A stretch of 64,000 nt of DNA from Batkoa obscura (GCA_030770535.1 JASVEC010000016.1:806001-870000), one strand, 5' to 3'. Counted from the stretch's first letter, positions 46,022 through 57,496 are shown. Program-made: numbers and translations. Notes: generated by a model from the sequence alone, not told the origin.

Positions 46022-46810
46022 TTAATTTTGTAAAGACTCCGATTGGTTTCGTGTAAATGATCAAGGATATTCAACAAGCTAAATATATAATTGAATTTTT
46101 CATGATATTAGTTGTGACCTATAGTAAGACTTAATAAGGGAAGATTATAAACTGAGTGTCAAGTAACTGTGCTAAAGTTTGCAAGAATTATTCAAAAACA
46201 GATAATGAGAGGGTGAGATCTTAGTATTAAAGAACTCATCAGTAAAGGTGTCATATTTAAGAACATGAATTCCGGTACAGAAGCATAGATAGTTAGTAAA
46301 GTTAGTAAATCGTTAATTAGTATATGAACTAGAGCTACCTGCTAAACCAACCAACACAATAAACTCATGATGTACTTTATGGAATCTTGTGTAAAATAAA
46401 GGGAGGCGAAATAATCGATGAATATAGTAAAACCTAGTCCAGTAATAATCAAATAAATGATCGTGTCCTTCAAAAATACCTATACTGTAGATACTTGGCC
46501 AAAATATTTCTTTACTTGTTCTGATAGGGAGTACATGGGCGAAATTGGATGAAATAAATAAAACAGAAAGTAGGACTATGGAAGCGTAATTAGTATATAA
46601 TTAAATAAAACGGCCAGTAGGGCTTTTTATAATCTTTGGTAACTTCTAATTTGCGGTTTTGAGTTTTATATTATGAGTAGCTACTTTGATATTAGATATT
46701 AATAATATATAAAAAGAAAGAAGTAGAGGAATAGGATAGTAAAACACTTCAATAACATCCAATTGACAATAAAGTAAATTAAGCAGACTTCGAAATCAGT
46801 GTGTTTTATA
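46022..46810 (-). pseudogene. Decayed FAXDC2-type hydroxylase copy
   Basis: On the minus strand this aligns along most of copies 2 and 3. For example, the plus strand reads CATGATGTACTTTATGGAAT where copy 3 has CATGGTGTAGCTTATGAAAT, and CGATGAATATAGTAAAACCT where copy 3 has CGATGAATATAGTAAAATCC. The intron region is also present. No long open frame remains: there are several stops and frame changes, and histidine-box codons are altered. It resembles copy 3 more than copy 1, so it probably arose from a local tandem duplication of copy 3 or its ancestor. Confidence 0.85.
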
Positions 46811-47595
46811 TATATTGACTTTTGAGTCATAACAGTATTAAACAGCTAATTAAAAAAACCAATACAAATTACATTGTCACTATGCTTCTTTATATTCAAA
46901 AACTTAGGAGGGTCCTTCTTAAACAAAAAACTTTATATATCTTAACCCCTCTCCCACGCATACTTTAAAAATAAAGAGCTCTGAAGTCTTGGTTTATATA
47001 TTATATCTCAATTAAGATAATACTTAGTTAGACTCTGTTATACAACTAGTAAAATTGTGTTTCAAAAGTCAAAATATTATGTTCTTAAATGATAATTATG
47101 AATCAATAAAATTTACTCAAAGAAAAAAATAGCTGCTTGTTTAAAATTACTATTCCTTTAAAAAGGATATTGATTTTTTTATAAACCTTACTATGAAGTA
47201 TTAAGAACACTTGATTATTTTATTATAAATTGAAATTTATAGTTAGTGTTAATTTTAATATTCATTCTATACTAACATCCCCTTAATACTAGCCTTAATA
47301 TTAATTTTAATGTTAATGCTGTTTTGATACTAACATTAGAATCAGGCTTGGTGTTAAGTGAATTTTATGCCAAATTATATATATCTTATTGCTGTTCCAT
47401 CTACTGTATTATCACTGTTTTATACTTCATATTGTAGCCATTTCATATTATCTACTATAGTCATTTTAAATGTGCGATAAATAATTATGTTGTACTTTAG
47501 CTATTTTAATAAAAATTGTTTTCGATAAAGGAACTAATTTATAACTTTGAATTAGAGAATTTTTATATCAAAACTAAAAACTAAAAGTTATTAAA

Positions 47596-47695
47596 TGGAG
47601 ACGTTTTTTTTGACTTCATTACTTTTTCCATCTTTAAGCGTTATCTGGGTGGAAAAATTGTTAGTGAAGTTTTTAAATACAAAAATACATCCCTA
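47596..47695 (-). mobile_element. TA-MITE copy, reverse, first of a tandem pair
   Basis: Begins TGGAGACGTTTTTTT and ends CATCCCTA; 100 bp. Only four bases (GATA) separate it from the next copy in the same orientation. Confidence 0.85.
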
Positions 47696-47699
47696 GATA

Positions 47700-47800
47700 T
47701 GGGGGTGTTTTTTTTGACTTCATTATTTTTTCCATTTTTTAAGCGCTATTTAAGTGGAAAATTTGTTAGTAAAATTCTTAAACACAAAAATACATCCCCA
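47700..47800 (-). mobile_element. TA-MITE copy, reverse, second of a tandem pair
   Basis: Begins TGGGGGTGTTTTTTTTG and ends ACATCCCCA with TA on both sides; 101 bp. Among the best preserved copies in the window. Confidence 0.92.
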
Positions 47801-48630
47801 TATAGTATTCAGTTTATATTTTAAGACGAAGATAGCTTTTATATTATAAAACAAAAATGTTAGCTAACAAATCAACATAATTAAAATTTTAAGTACTTGA
47901 TTAAAATTTTCAATAATGTTTTAAATTATGACTTTTTTATACTCATTAATTTAGTTTATTATAATCTAAATCGCTATTTTATTATGAATTAGCTACTTTA
48001 ATTCAATACTTTTATTAGCAATTCCTTCATAATATCTAATATTTATAAGTGTAGCTTATATAATTTGTATTCTATGTTTAATGTTTTTAAATAATGGATA
48101 TGAAAAGATAATTCGATTTTTTTTTATTAAAAAGTTTGTTTTTGTAAATGGACTAGAAAGCTAACAGAAAAGGAATTTAGCACTTTTAGAATTGCTTGTA
48201 AGGTGTTCAATAGTTCAGTCAGTGTTATTGTTTTATATGGTTTTACATTCGATGTATAGTTGTATTGCTAATAGGTCAGTTCCTGACGCTTTAGTAGAGA
48301 AAACCGAATATCCTTTCTAAATAGCCCTCTGGGCTAAATCTAGAATCAAGCTGTAAAAGGAGATTTAATTCAAATAAAATAACTTTAAAGTTAGAAGTAA
48401 GGAATGAGATGAGGCTAGTATTAAAATCGAATAATTATTGTTTCTTATTAAATTAAAAGTTGTTTGTTTTTATTTAATAAAATCAGTGTTAATACATTTA
48501 ATAAACCAATCAAAAAAAATAAATGAACAAGTTAATTGTTGCACATATATTTCTTTTGCCTTTATCATAGACAATATTTACAGCAAAATACCTAAAATTT
48601 TGACCAGAACTTATTATATAAAAGGATGAT

Positions 48631-49497
48631 CTATTTCTTAATTTTATAAATACCACCATCCGTTTTATGTAAACGATCAAGGATGCCTAGTAAACCAAAC
48701 ACATAGTTAAATTTTTCATGGTGGTAATCGTGAGCTTTAGCAGGACGCAAATATGGAAGGTCGTAGCCTGAATGTACAGTAACGGTGTTAAAATTTACAA
48801 AAATTAACCAGAAATAAATGGTGAGAGGGTGAGATCTCAGTATTAAAGGGCCTATTGTTACAGGTAGCAAATTAGAAAATACAAACTCAGTTACAGTGAC
48901 ATAAACGGCTATTTAATTTAATAAATAATAGTTAAAACATGAATTAAAATTACCTGCTAAACCAATGGGGGCAGTAAACTCATGGTGTAGCTTATGAAAT
49001 CTCGTGTAAAATAAAGGATGGTGAAGTAATCGATGAATATAGTAAAATCCTATTTCAGCGATAAGTAAACAAATGACAAGGTCCTTTAAAAATATCCACG
49101 ATGTAGGTACTTGATTATAGTATTCCTTTGCTTGTTCAAATGAGGAATATCTAGGCGAGATGGGATGAAACAAATAATGTACTAAAGAAGAACATGGAAG
49201 CGTAATCAACACATAGTTGAATAAAACAACTGGTAATGCTTTTTTGTAATCTTTGATAGCTTCTTTTTTACATTTTTGTATCTTATATTGTGAATAATTA
49301 GTTGGATAATAAATGTCAATGATGTAAAATATAAAAGAAGAAACGAAATAGCTCAATAAAGCACTTAAATATGAGCCAATTATTAATAAAGTGAAAGAAT
49401 CAAACTTTGAACTTAACATATCCCACAGCTCTTGGCCTTTAAATTGCAAAAGTATCGAATAGCTAACTACTGAAAATAATACAAATTCTCCAGCCAT
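48631..49497 (-). CDS. FAXDC2-type hydroxylase/sterol desaturase family protein, copy 3
   Basis: Two exons, 49497-48954 and 48908-48631; 273 residues. Histidine boxes are HRLLHH, HKLHHEF, HSGYD and HDYHHEKF, all intact, so the di-iron site should form. The start MAGEF matches copy 1, and exon 1 has the same 544-nt length as both paralogues. It does not share the 198-bp identical tract of copies 1 and 2. The terminal FGLLGILDRLHKTDGG is typical of FAXDC2. It is in the same orientation as copy 2 and the dead copy, consistent with tandem duplication. Substrate unknown; probably an ER enzyme of sterol or sphingolipid metabolism. Confidence 0.88.
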
Positions 49498-49588
49498 TAT
49501 GTTGAATTTTTATAATTAAAGAAGAAAAATCAATTTTTTATATTTTTTAAATAAAAAGAAATAAGTGATGCAATTTCTTTTAAGAGGT

Positions 49589-49613
49589 CAGTTTTTATCC
49601 CTATATTGTGACA
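49589..49613 (-). promoter_or_regulatory. Conserved upstream block of hydroxylase copy 3
   Basis: Counterpart of 44654-44678, sharing CAGTTTT at one end and ATTGTGACA at the other; 21 of 25 bases agree by eye. Confidence 0.4.
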
Positions 49614-50249
49614 CTAGTGTTTACAGTTTGTTTGATTCAAATTTGCACTTGTTGAACCATAATTTTACAAAGGTATTTTTTATTAATTTGCAATAGCTTT
49701 TTAATAGTGTTTTTTTCAATTCAGTGTTTTCACCCTGTTTTTTAGTTTACCTCAAATAGTCTGTTTTCTTCATATATAAAAAGAAATTAGCATAAAGACT
49801 GTAACCTAAAAAATCTTAAAGCTTTAAACTATCACAAATATAAATAGGAGAAAAGATAGGAAAGCATAGTATTTTAAATTGATGGACAGCCTTCATATCT
49901 TCATTCATAGTTTAAATAACATTTGAATAAAGTTGTTATATATCATACTATGGACAAAAATTTAAATTATCATACGAGCATGTCTTTCTATGCTTAAGGA
50001 TTTACTTATTTTTCTCACTCTTTTCGCTCAATGACGCTCAGAGTGGCTAAATAATAAGTTTCAGAAATAATCTAACTTTTTGGGTTAAAGCTAATCTAAA
50101 GTTAATCTAAAGTTAGTGATTGCAATAGCAAATGTTTTTAATGTCTAAGGGTAAAATAATTTTCTGATAAAAGAAGGTAAATTATGACAATTCTATATTC
50201 TGAATAGATTGAATTTACTTAAAAGTTAGATTACTCTAGAAATTACCTT

Positions 50250-50273
50250 ATAAAATCGAAAAAGACATCCTCA
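50250..50273 (+). mobile_element. Truncated 3' end of a TA-MITE
   Basis: Only the terminal AAAAAGACATCCTCA followed by TA remains. Confidence 0.45.
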
Positions 50274-50452
50274 TATAATTTCCTTGATAATTAATAGAAT
50301 TCTTAAACGATGAAATGCAAATAAACTAAAGTGAATAATGAACTGAATCATTGAATAAATAAAACTATTAAGTAACTTTGTAAATAAGCTACTAATTTTA
50401 ATAAAATGGTAAAATCCTTAGTTATGACAGTAGTTACTATCTTGAATTAATA

Positions 50453-50528
50453 TAGGTATGTCTTTTTTGCTTTTATTGCTTTATCCACTTTCTGAGCACA
50501 ATTGAGCAAACAAACTTAAAAACAAAGC
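50453..50528 (-). mobile_element. Worn TA-MITE copy, reverse
   Basis: Begins TAGGTATGTCTTTTTTG after TA and keeps parts of the core (CTTTATCCACTTTCTGAGCA). The far end is degraded. It abuts the next, forward copy to form an inverted pair. Confidence 0.6.
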
Positions 50529-50531
50529 ATA

Positions 50532-50630
50532 TGGGGATATATTCTTTGTTTAAGAACTTTACTAACAATCTTTCTACTCAAATAGCGCTCAAAAAACGGA
50601 GAAAGTAATGAAGACAATAAAACATCCTCA
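50532..50630 (+). mobile_element. TA-MITE copy, forward
   Basis: Begins TGGGGATATATTCTTTG after TA and ends ACATCCTCA before TA; 99 bp, with the core ACTAACAATCTTTCTACTCA. Confidence 0.88.
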
Positions 50631-52390
50631 TATATTTTTTCTTAAAGACCAATAAGATCTAAGTGACATATGAAAAAAGTTAAAAAAGTTAAAAAGTTAA
50701 AGAGCATATAAAATCATTAGTGGTAAGGCTGCGGGTTAAAAATGAGACAACGAAGTTAATTTCTAAAGTCTACTTTAGCATAAAGCGACCTTATTTTAAA
50801 TTAGAAAGGATTATAGCTGGATGGTTTAATTTCGGTTCTATACGGTGCATTTACCAAGGAAGAGGTGAGACAACTGTAGATAAAAGTGTAGAAAGAGCTT
50901 CAAAAGAAAATCAACCTTGAAATATCTAATAAAAGATCTCTCTTAATTGAGGGTGGGGTTATCTAAAAAAAGAGATTTATAGTGAAAGTTTTTATTACAG
51001 TTGTGTACCCCTGGGATTTTATTTTTGAAAAAAAATACGAACTTATCTATAAAAAAATACTTTAGAAAAGACTCCTTTATTTACTATCAATATCCTTAAT
51101 AGTATTTCAAACTAGTCATTTCTTTTGGGACTGATACAGAAAGAACTTTACTAACTATTAACTGTTGACTATTAACTATGTTTTAAAAAATACAAAATTT
51201 TAAAGTCATATAAATGGAAGTCGTGTGTTTGAACAAAATTATACATAAATTTAAGCTGGAAAAATGTTAAATAGAAATTACACCATTTATAAAAAACAAT
51301 AAAAAACAATAATTAAATCAATTAATTTTTATATATTATCATTTATTAAATCAAAGATAAAAAATCTATCACTTGATCTTTACCGTCATTTTAGTAAAAC
51401 ATTGCTACAAAAAGTTAAAAAAATGAGTTTAAGGGAGAATTAAAAACAGTATAAGGAATTTAAAGCAAAAAATAAGAAAAAGTAATCAAGTAAAAAATAC
51501 TGGGGTTAAAAAGGAGTAAAAAAAAGAGTAAACTTCAAAACTAAAAACACCCCTATTTTAAGCTTAAAGCGTTAATATAGTCTTATTTTAAATATTAAAT
51601 TTTTTTATTTAACATTCAAAATCTGGGGTCAATTTTTTAATGAGTTTTTCCCCTTAAATTTATGGTTGTAATCTTTTTCTATCATTTTTGAATCTTCGTC
51701 TATTTGAATAGTAATAAAATCAAAAAATTTAATATGAATAGATTTGTAGTTTATTTAAATAAATATATGTCACATTTTGTTTACTGATTGAATAGAAATT
51801 AAATATAACTTGAATGAATCCGAGGAACAAAATGTGAGTCCAATAGTAACTAATATTCTCGAATTGATTTTACTATAAAAATCTAAAAAATAAATCATAA
51901 GTTAAATGATTGGTGGCTATTCGTATCATTCCCTTTTAATTGGTTAACTAAATAACCTTTATTAATTTTATTAAGTTGCGATCCATCAAATGGAACGGGA
52001 AATTTCTAAATTAAGTTTTAATAAGAAAAAAAATGGCAACTTTGGGATTGATTTAAATAAATAAGGTTAATAATGTCCCCTTTTACCCAACATTTGACTC
52101 AAAAGTTACTTAGGGATAAATTAAATATAGTAACAAGAATTTTTAATATAAATAGGTGAACAAAGTATTAATCGATGAAAGTAATTTAATAAATTTAACT
52201 TCTTTCTTTTAAATTTATAAGTTGTTTGTTGATGAATCAATTATTATAATTTAATATTAATAATACAAAAACATCAATAATATTAATTCAATATAAAATA
52301 TTAATAATATAACTCAATTTCATTTTTACTCTATTTTAATTTTATTAAAACTCAATACTTATCATTATTACTATTAACTCAACTTTTATT

Positions 52391-53575
52391 ATGAATCAAT
52401 TATTTAAACGCTGTGCTGGTCAAGTTAAAGTGAATGTATCAAATGAAATTATATTTTTTGGATGTCCTGAAGAAGCAAATCCTGTAAGTTTATATGGACA
52501 AGTAGAGATCCCCCATCATTTATTAAGAGATTTATCAAGTCGCTGTGTGTTATTAAGATTAAATGGGTATGCTAAAGTATTTTGGGATGAAGAATGTTCT
52601 TATTTTGCTATTATGGCCAGTCGTAAAAGGTTGGTTTGGCAAGAACAAACACTAGTTATTAGCTCTGATGTTACTGTTCATGATTCTCAATTAAATTTAG
52701 AAGCAAGTTCCAATGATACTAATAGAGATTATCATCATTCATTTCCGTTTCATTTTACTGTAGAAGGTCATTTACCAAGTTCTTTTGGTCATTTTAATGA
52801 TTGTATATCTTATTCAGTAGATTTAGTTATCCTATATGATTCTTTTAATTCGAATGGTCAATTAGAAAACAAAGAAGAAGTGATTGCTTCTCGTCCATTT
52901 TTAGTACGTAGATGTATATTACCAACTATGTTACCTTCCTTACTAACAGGTTCAAATAATACAGCTTATTCCGAAAATACATCTACTCGTAGTTCAAGTC
53001 CAGATTTAGTAGAAACTTATACTCATCCAAATCCAACAATACCTACTAATTTTATAACATCACCTCATTTACAACCCATGTTAGGTGATCCAAGTTTAAG
53101 TGAAAAATGGGTAGGTGTTTTTGAAGGTATTAGTTATTGTGTAGTTACACCTTCTTGTATGATTATGGGAGATAATGAATTAAGTTTTAAATTATTATTA
53201 TCTAATAAAGGAAGTCCATCTACCACGTGTGCTTATCTCAGTGCCTCGTTAAAACAAACAGTATATTGTCAAATTAGTGAAGGTGAAAGTGAATTAATAT
53301 CTGGAAGAATGTTTTCAAAGACACAACCTATAACTATATCTAAAACAAATAGTAATCAAAAAATAGGCTTAGATGTTAAACAGGAAACGGCGTTACAAGT
53401 CCGATTACCACTTTCTGATAAATTATTTGAGGATTTAGATTGTGAATTAATTAGAGTTAGTCATCATATTAAATTAAAATTAAAATTTTCAAGGTTTAGT
53501 AAAAGAAAATTAGAGTTAAATTTTCCAATTACTGTTACTTCCTTACAAGATTTACCCCCACCTTATGAACTTTAA
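52391..53575 (+). CDS. Alpha-arrestin (arrestin-related trafficking adaptor)
   Basis: Intronless, 394 residues. Alpha-arrestins link membrane proteins to Rsp5/Nedd4 ubiquitin ligases for endocytic sorting. The N-lobe starts with strands (VKVNVSNEIIFFGCPEEANP, then VSLYGQVEIP) and contains the family FHFTVEGHLPSSFG segment near residues 130-145. A Ser/Thr/Asn-rich linker (TSTRSSSPDLVETYTHPNP) separates the C-lobe, which shows MGDNELSFKLLLSNKG, ALQVRLPLSD and SHHIKLKLKFS strands. The protein ends in PPPYEL, a PPxY motif for WW domains of the ligase, placed at the extreme C-terminus. The long AT-rich upstream region gives no clear promoter motif. A possible dead relative lies at 33100-33285. Confidence 0.85.
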   Translation: MNQLFKRCAGQVKVNVSNEIIFFGCPEEANPVSLYGQVEIPHHLLRDLSSRCVLLRLNGYAKVFWDEECSYFAIMASRKRLVWQEQTLVISSDVTVHDSQLNLEASSNDTNRDYHHSFPFHFTVEGHLPSSFGHFNDCISYSVDLVILYDSFNSNGQLENKEEVIASRPFLVRRCILPTMLPSLLTGSNNTAYSENTSTRSSSPDLVETYTHPNPTIPTNFITSPHLQPMLGDPSLSEKWVGVFEGISYCVVTPSCMIMGDNELSFKLLLSNKGSPSTTCAYLSASLKQTVYCQISEGESELISGRMFSKTQPITISKTNSNQKIGLDVKQETALQVRLPLSDKLFEDLDCELIRVSHHIKLKLKFSRFSKRKLELNFPITVTSLQDLPPPYEL

Positions 53576-54190
53576 GTAATGACCTTAAAGGTTTGAAATA
53601 TTTTTGTTATCAACTACTCTGCATTGTTTTTTTATCAGTTATTAATTTATTGCTTGAAATAAAGTTTGCTTATTAAAAATAGATCATTTTATTGATTTTA
53701 CATTTTGTTAAGAACACCATATCAGTAATTATAAAGCTTTAATAAAAGCGATTTTTTAAATATGTAAAAGATTATAGCATATATCATATTATTATATTAT
53801 AAACTAAAACAACATAGAATTTATTTATACTTTAACTATAATAAAATTAAAAAATAGACTAACACAACTTGGAATACAATATAATTATTAATACTAATTA
53901 TGTGGTTCTAGACCTAAAATGTAGTATATCATTTTTCATTTAGTTGGTAAATTAATTTTTAAGTGGTGTTTTCAAGTGGTGTAAATAGAATTTTGAAGTG
54001 TTTATCTTACTAAATAATTCATTAAATAATTTCTTTATTATGTAAACGTTTTAAGTTTAAGAATTTGATATATTGTTAAAGGAAACTAATATAATAAAGT
54101 TTAAAACTCCTCCACAAATATTCAAGTTTACATGTTAAACAATAAAATAGTTGATATATTAAAATTAAATTCTAGTAGAAATAAAAATAG

Positions 54191-54286
54191 TAGGAGTGTT
54201 TTTTGACTTCATTATTTTTTCCATTTTTAAGCGCTATTTAGGTGGAAAAATTGTTAGTGAAGTTCTTAAACATAAATACACCCTCA
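54191..54286 (-). mobile_element. TA-MITE copy, reverse
   Basis: Begins TAGGAGTGTTTTTTG and ends ACACCCTCA; 96 bp with the core TTTTTAAGCGCTATTTAGG. Flanks are no longer TA on both sides. Confidence 0.82.
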
Positions 54287-54326
54287 AATATTTTTTTTAG
54301 TGTAAAGATTTTAAGAACTTAAGCTG

Positions 54327-54412
54327 TTTAAAAATTGAAAAACGTACTTAGATGGAAAATACAATAAGTTATTTAAAAATTGAAAAACGTACTTAGATGG
54401 AAAATACAATAA
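54327..54412. repeat. Two direct 41-bp repeats
   Basis: 54327-54367 and 54372-54412 are identical by eye (containing GAAAAACGTACTTAGATGG), separated by four bases. This is a recent local tandem duplication in intergenic DNA, 40 bp from a MITE. Confidence 0.85.
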
Positions 54413-54898
54413 TTTAAAAAAAACTAATAAATTAATAGAATCTTCTCAATATGTAAAATGATAAAGCAATAAAACAAATATAATTAATTTTTAACAGGTT
54501 TAATATTGAAGTTTCATACAATATTTTTATTTAAGAATCTAATAGCATTAAATGTATTGAAGCCAATATTTCTCTAATAAAAATTGCATTCTTTATCAAA
54601 AAGTATAACCTAATTTCAACTTAAAAGCCCCTCCACATTTTTACACTAATTTCAACTTAATCTTTCTAATGGCCCAAAAAATAGCGCAATCAATAATTTC
54701 CACCCAAAGGCTAAAACGAATTTGTTTTAATTTTGGGCAACTTGAAGTTAGCTTTAAGCTTAACTAAAAAAACAAGGGATTTAACCCAAAAGGATCATTA
54801 ACTTGTAACCGCTTATAAAAAGTTACCTCATCAACATCAACTTGTTTTTTTATACATACCTTATTTTATTAAATATTTTATTAACAAATTTCAAAACG

Positions 54899-57430
54899 AT
54901 GCAAAAAGTCACTTTTAATGATTTTAAAGATAAACCCTTAGCTATATTATGTCATGATTTTACAAGGATAACTGGTTTAGCTCACTCATTGAATACAAAT
55001 TCTGGTTGCCTGACATTGAGAAATGGTAAGATTAAAAGAATCATTGTAATTTATACATTTAAATAATAAATAATAAATATCAAAAAAAAATTTAACAAAT
55101 GTTATTTAGCTATTAAGTTCATCAATGGATTTCAATCCCCTTGTCCTTATCTTGATATTAAAAGAGACCAAATTTGGGAACTTTGTTTTATACCAGAGAC
55201 TGATAAATTAGATGTTATGCCAGAAGATAAATGCTTTAAAAATGCTTTAGGAAATAGAAGTAAATTGGATAAAGATAATCAATCGAATCAAGCTAGCAAA
55301 GATCGTAAGAAAGGAGAAGATATTATTGGAGGTAAAAATAAAGATAATAAAAAAGCAGTAGATAAAGGAGTAGATAAAGCTAAAGTAAGCATTGGCTGAT
55401 TTAATACTATTTATTAATTTTAATATAGAATCATATTGCAAAAGGTGTTAAACAAAATTTAAATAGAGGATATAGGTAAGTTTTAAATACAATCTAAAAA
55501 TAGAAATAATAGTAATGTAATTTATTTAGTTCGGACGATAATCTAAGTAAAGAGATTGAAGTAATAGATAATACATATAGAAAGAATTGAATTAACGTTA
55601 ATATTAACAATAGAGTATTAATATCAATATAAATTATTCCGATTATGAACCAAGTAGTGTGGATAAAGAAACGAAATTAAAGAATAAACAAAGGAACAAT
55701 AATGCGAATAAGAATAATAAAATGCTTCATCTAAATAGTAATAGTGGAAGGAATAAGAATAGTAACAATAACAATAACAATAACAATAACAATAACAATA
55801 ACAATAACAATAACAATAACAATAACAATAACAAATCATCCAATAATGTTAAATATAATAATGTAATTTTAAATAGTAAATAATATAATTAAAATACAAT
55901 AACAGCTATTTTTTTTATATAGAATTATAATAATAATAATTATAACAATAAAAAGAAGAATGGAAAAAACAACAATTATGAAGATATACCTTGGATGAAT
56001 CAAAATATTGATGAATTAGATGGTCATTTTGATTTTGTTAAATATTTAGGAGAATTTGATAAAAAAGGAGAATTTGGAAAAATTAAAGTATTATAATTAA
56101 TATAATTCAAATAATAATAGGAATTTAAATAATAATAATAATAGGAAAATGATACAGTAGATCCCAAAGATAGATTGGTTTATTTTAATCGTAAGCCTAA
56201 ATTAGAGAATCAAAGTGAAGGTCAAACAAATATTTGTCAATCATCAAGTGTACAAAAAAATTACAAAAACACAGAAATGGTATTATCTGATAGTATTTAT
56301 CAACCAAGAACTAAAAATAAAAATAAAAACGTATTTTTTACTGAAAGTGGTATTTATGTTCCTACAATTGATAAAAATACTATGATAAATGCAGAAACTA
56401 TAACCGGTAATTTTATTATAGTAATTATAACGTGTAAATATACTTAATGAGTTATTTAATTTTAGTTAATGAAATGGGACCTAATCAATCTCAATTATTT
56501 GAAAATGGTGGTAGAAGTATTTGTTTAATGGCTATTAAAGCTATTGGTAATAATTGAATTGAATAATAAATAATAAATGATAAATAATAAAATCATTGAA
56601 TATTTAAGGAGGACCACGTCGACTTCGACCAGATAATCATAATACACCACCAGTGATTGTATTATTAGTTGGTAATAATAAAGCAGGTATTTATGGGTTA
56701 TGTGCTGGAAGACATTTAGCTTCAAGAGGTTGTGAGGTTATTTGTTTGTTAGTTGGGAATCAAGATAGTGAATTTAATAAGGTGATTTAATTTAATTTGA
56801 TGAGTTATAGGTCATAAATTTATTTATATTTTATACTTATAGGATTTATTAGAACAATATAAATATACTCAATATTCAGGAGTTAAAATGATTAATTCAA
56901 TTCAAAGTAAGTTATTATTTAAGTAATATGTAATATATTATTTACTTATATATCATTATAGAATTACCAAATCCATTAAAACAACCTATTGATCTTATTA
57001 TTGATGGCTTATTAGGTTATGAATATTCAATAAATTCTATATCATTACAATTTGAACAACAATTAATAAATGAGCTTATTTCATGGGTAAATAATTCTCA
57101 AACACCCGCATTATCTATTGATTTACCTGCCGGTTTATTATTAGAGAAAGGTAATTTAATAATAGCAATTGTCATAAATAAATGACAACTAATTATTTTT
57201 TTTTAAATTTAGGTTCAATAGTAACTTCCAATAATAATAGTATATTACCTAAATGGACAATTGCTTTAGGCGCTCCACAAAAAATGGTCCAATATCGTCA
57301 TTTGATTGGTGAATTATTTTTAGGGGATATTGGTATCCCTAATAAAGTTTGGGAAAGAGTTGGCATTTCTAGTTGGCAACCACCTTTTGGAGCTACTTAT
57401 CTTATTCGTTTGGATTTTATTGAAGAATAA
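54899..57430 (+). CDS. EDC3: Enhancer of mRNA decapping 3 (Edc3)
   Basis: Twelve exons: 54899-55025, 55110-55384, 55429-55475, 55530-55560, 55614-55862, 55923-56087, 56145-56406, 56466-56546, 56609-56781, 56843-56906, 56962-57150 and 57213-57430; 626 residues. Edc3 is a P-body scaffold that activates Dcp1-Dcp2 decapping. An N-terminal LSm domain (~1-85) is followed by a Lys/Asn-rich linker with a long Asn tract, the FDF motif (GHFDFVKYLGEFDKKGEFGKI) and a C-terminal YjeF-N domain (NEMGPNQSQLFENGGRSICL, VIVLLVGNNKAGIYGLCAGR, IDGLLGYEY, ALSIDLPAGLLLEKG). The ATG at 54899 begins the conserved LSm sequence; upstream codons lack an ATG. The fourth and fifth exons are the least certain because the linker is poorly conserved. 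Confidence 0.87.
55764..55834 (+). repeat. (AACAAT)n hexanucleotide repeat coding Asn in Edc3
   Basis: About twelve perfect AACAAT units inside exon 5 of Edc3, alternating the two Asn codons. The regular alternation points to slippage of a hexamer rather than selection on single codons; length is probably variable between strains. Confidence 0.9.
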
Positions 57431-57496
57431 AATTGAATAACTTTCTCTACAAATTTTGATAATAATTATAAAACTATTTCGATATAATAACACTAT

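Larger units (their letters stand above)
44557..48630. other. 4-kb intergenic region: hairpin, GC-richer tract, MITEs and a dead hydroxylase copy
   Basis: Contains a conserved upstream block of copy 2 (44654-44678), an inverted repeat (45079-45144), a GC-richer tract with a short frame (45148-45312), three MITE copies (45900-45997, 47596-47695, 47700-47800) and a hydroxylase pseudogene (46022-46810). The sequence at 47820-48430 is AT-rich and unidentified. Confidence 0.55.
49498..52390. other. 2.9-kb intergenic region with MITE remnants
   Basis: Contains the conserved upstream block of copy 3, a MITE end (50250-50273) and an inverted MITE pair (50453-50630). A 66-codon frame at 50720-50920 lacks an ATG and is not supported. 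The remainder up to the arrestin start is very AT-rich with nothing recognisable. Confidence 0.5.
53576..54898. other. Intergenic region with a MITE and a 41-bp duplication
   Basis: About 1.3 kb of AT-rich DNA containing the MITE at 54191-54286 and the direct repeat at 54327-54412. The last ~250 bp form the Edc3 promoter region; nothing else recognised. Confidence 0.5.

Noticed and set aside
50720-50920. 66-codon frame
   Set aside because: It has no ATG, no recognisable motif and lies beside MITE remnants.
55624-55839. Reverse frame rich in Tyr and Cys
   Set aside because: It is the antisense of the AACAAT repeat in Edc3.
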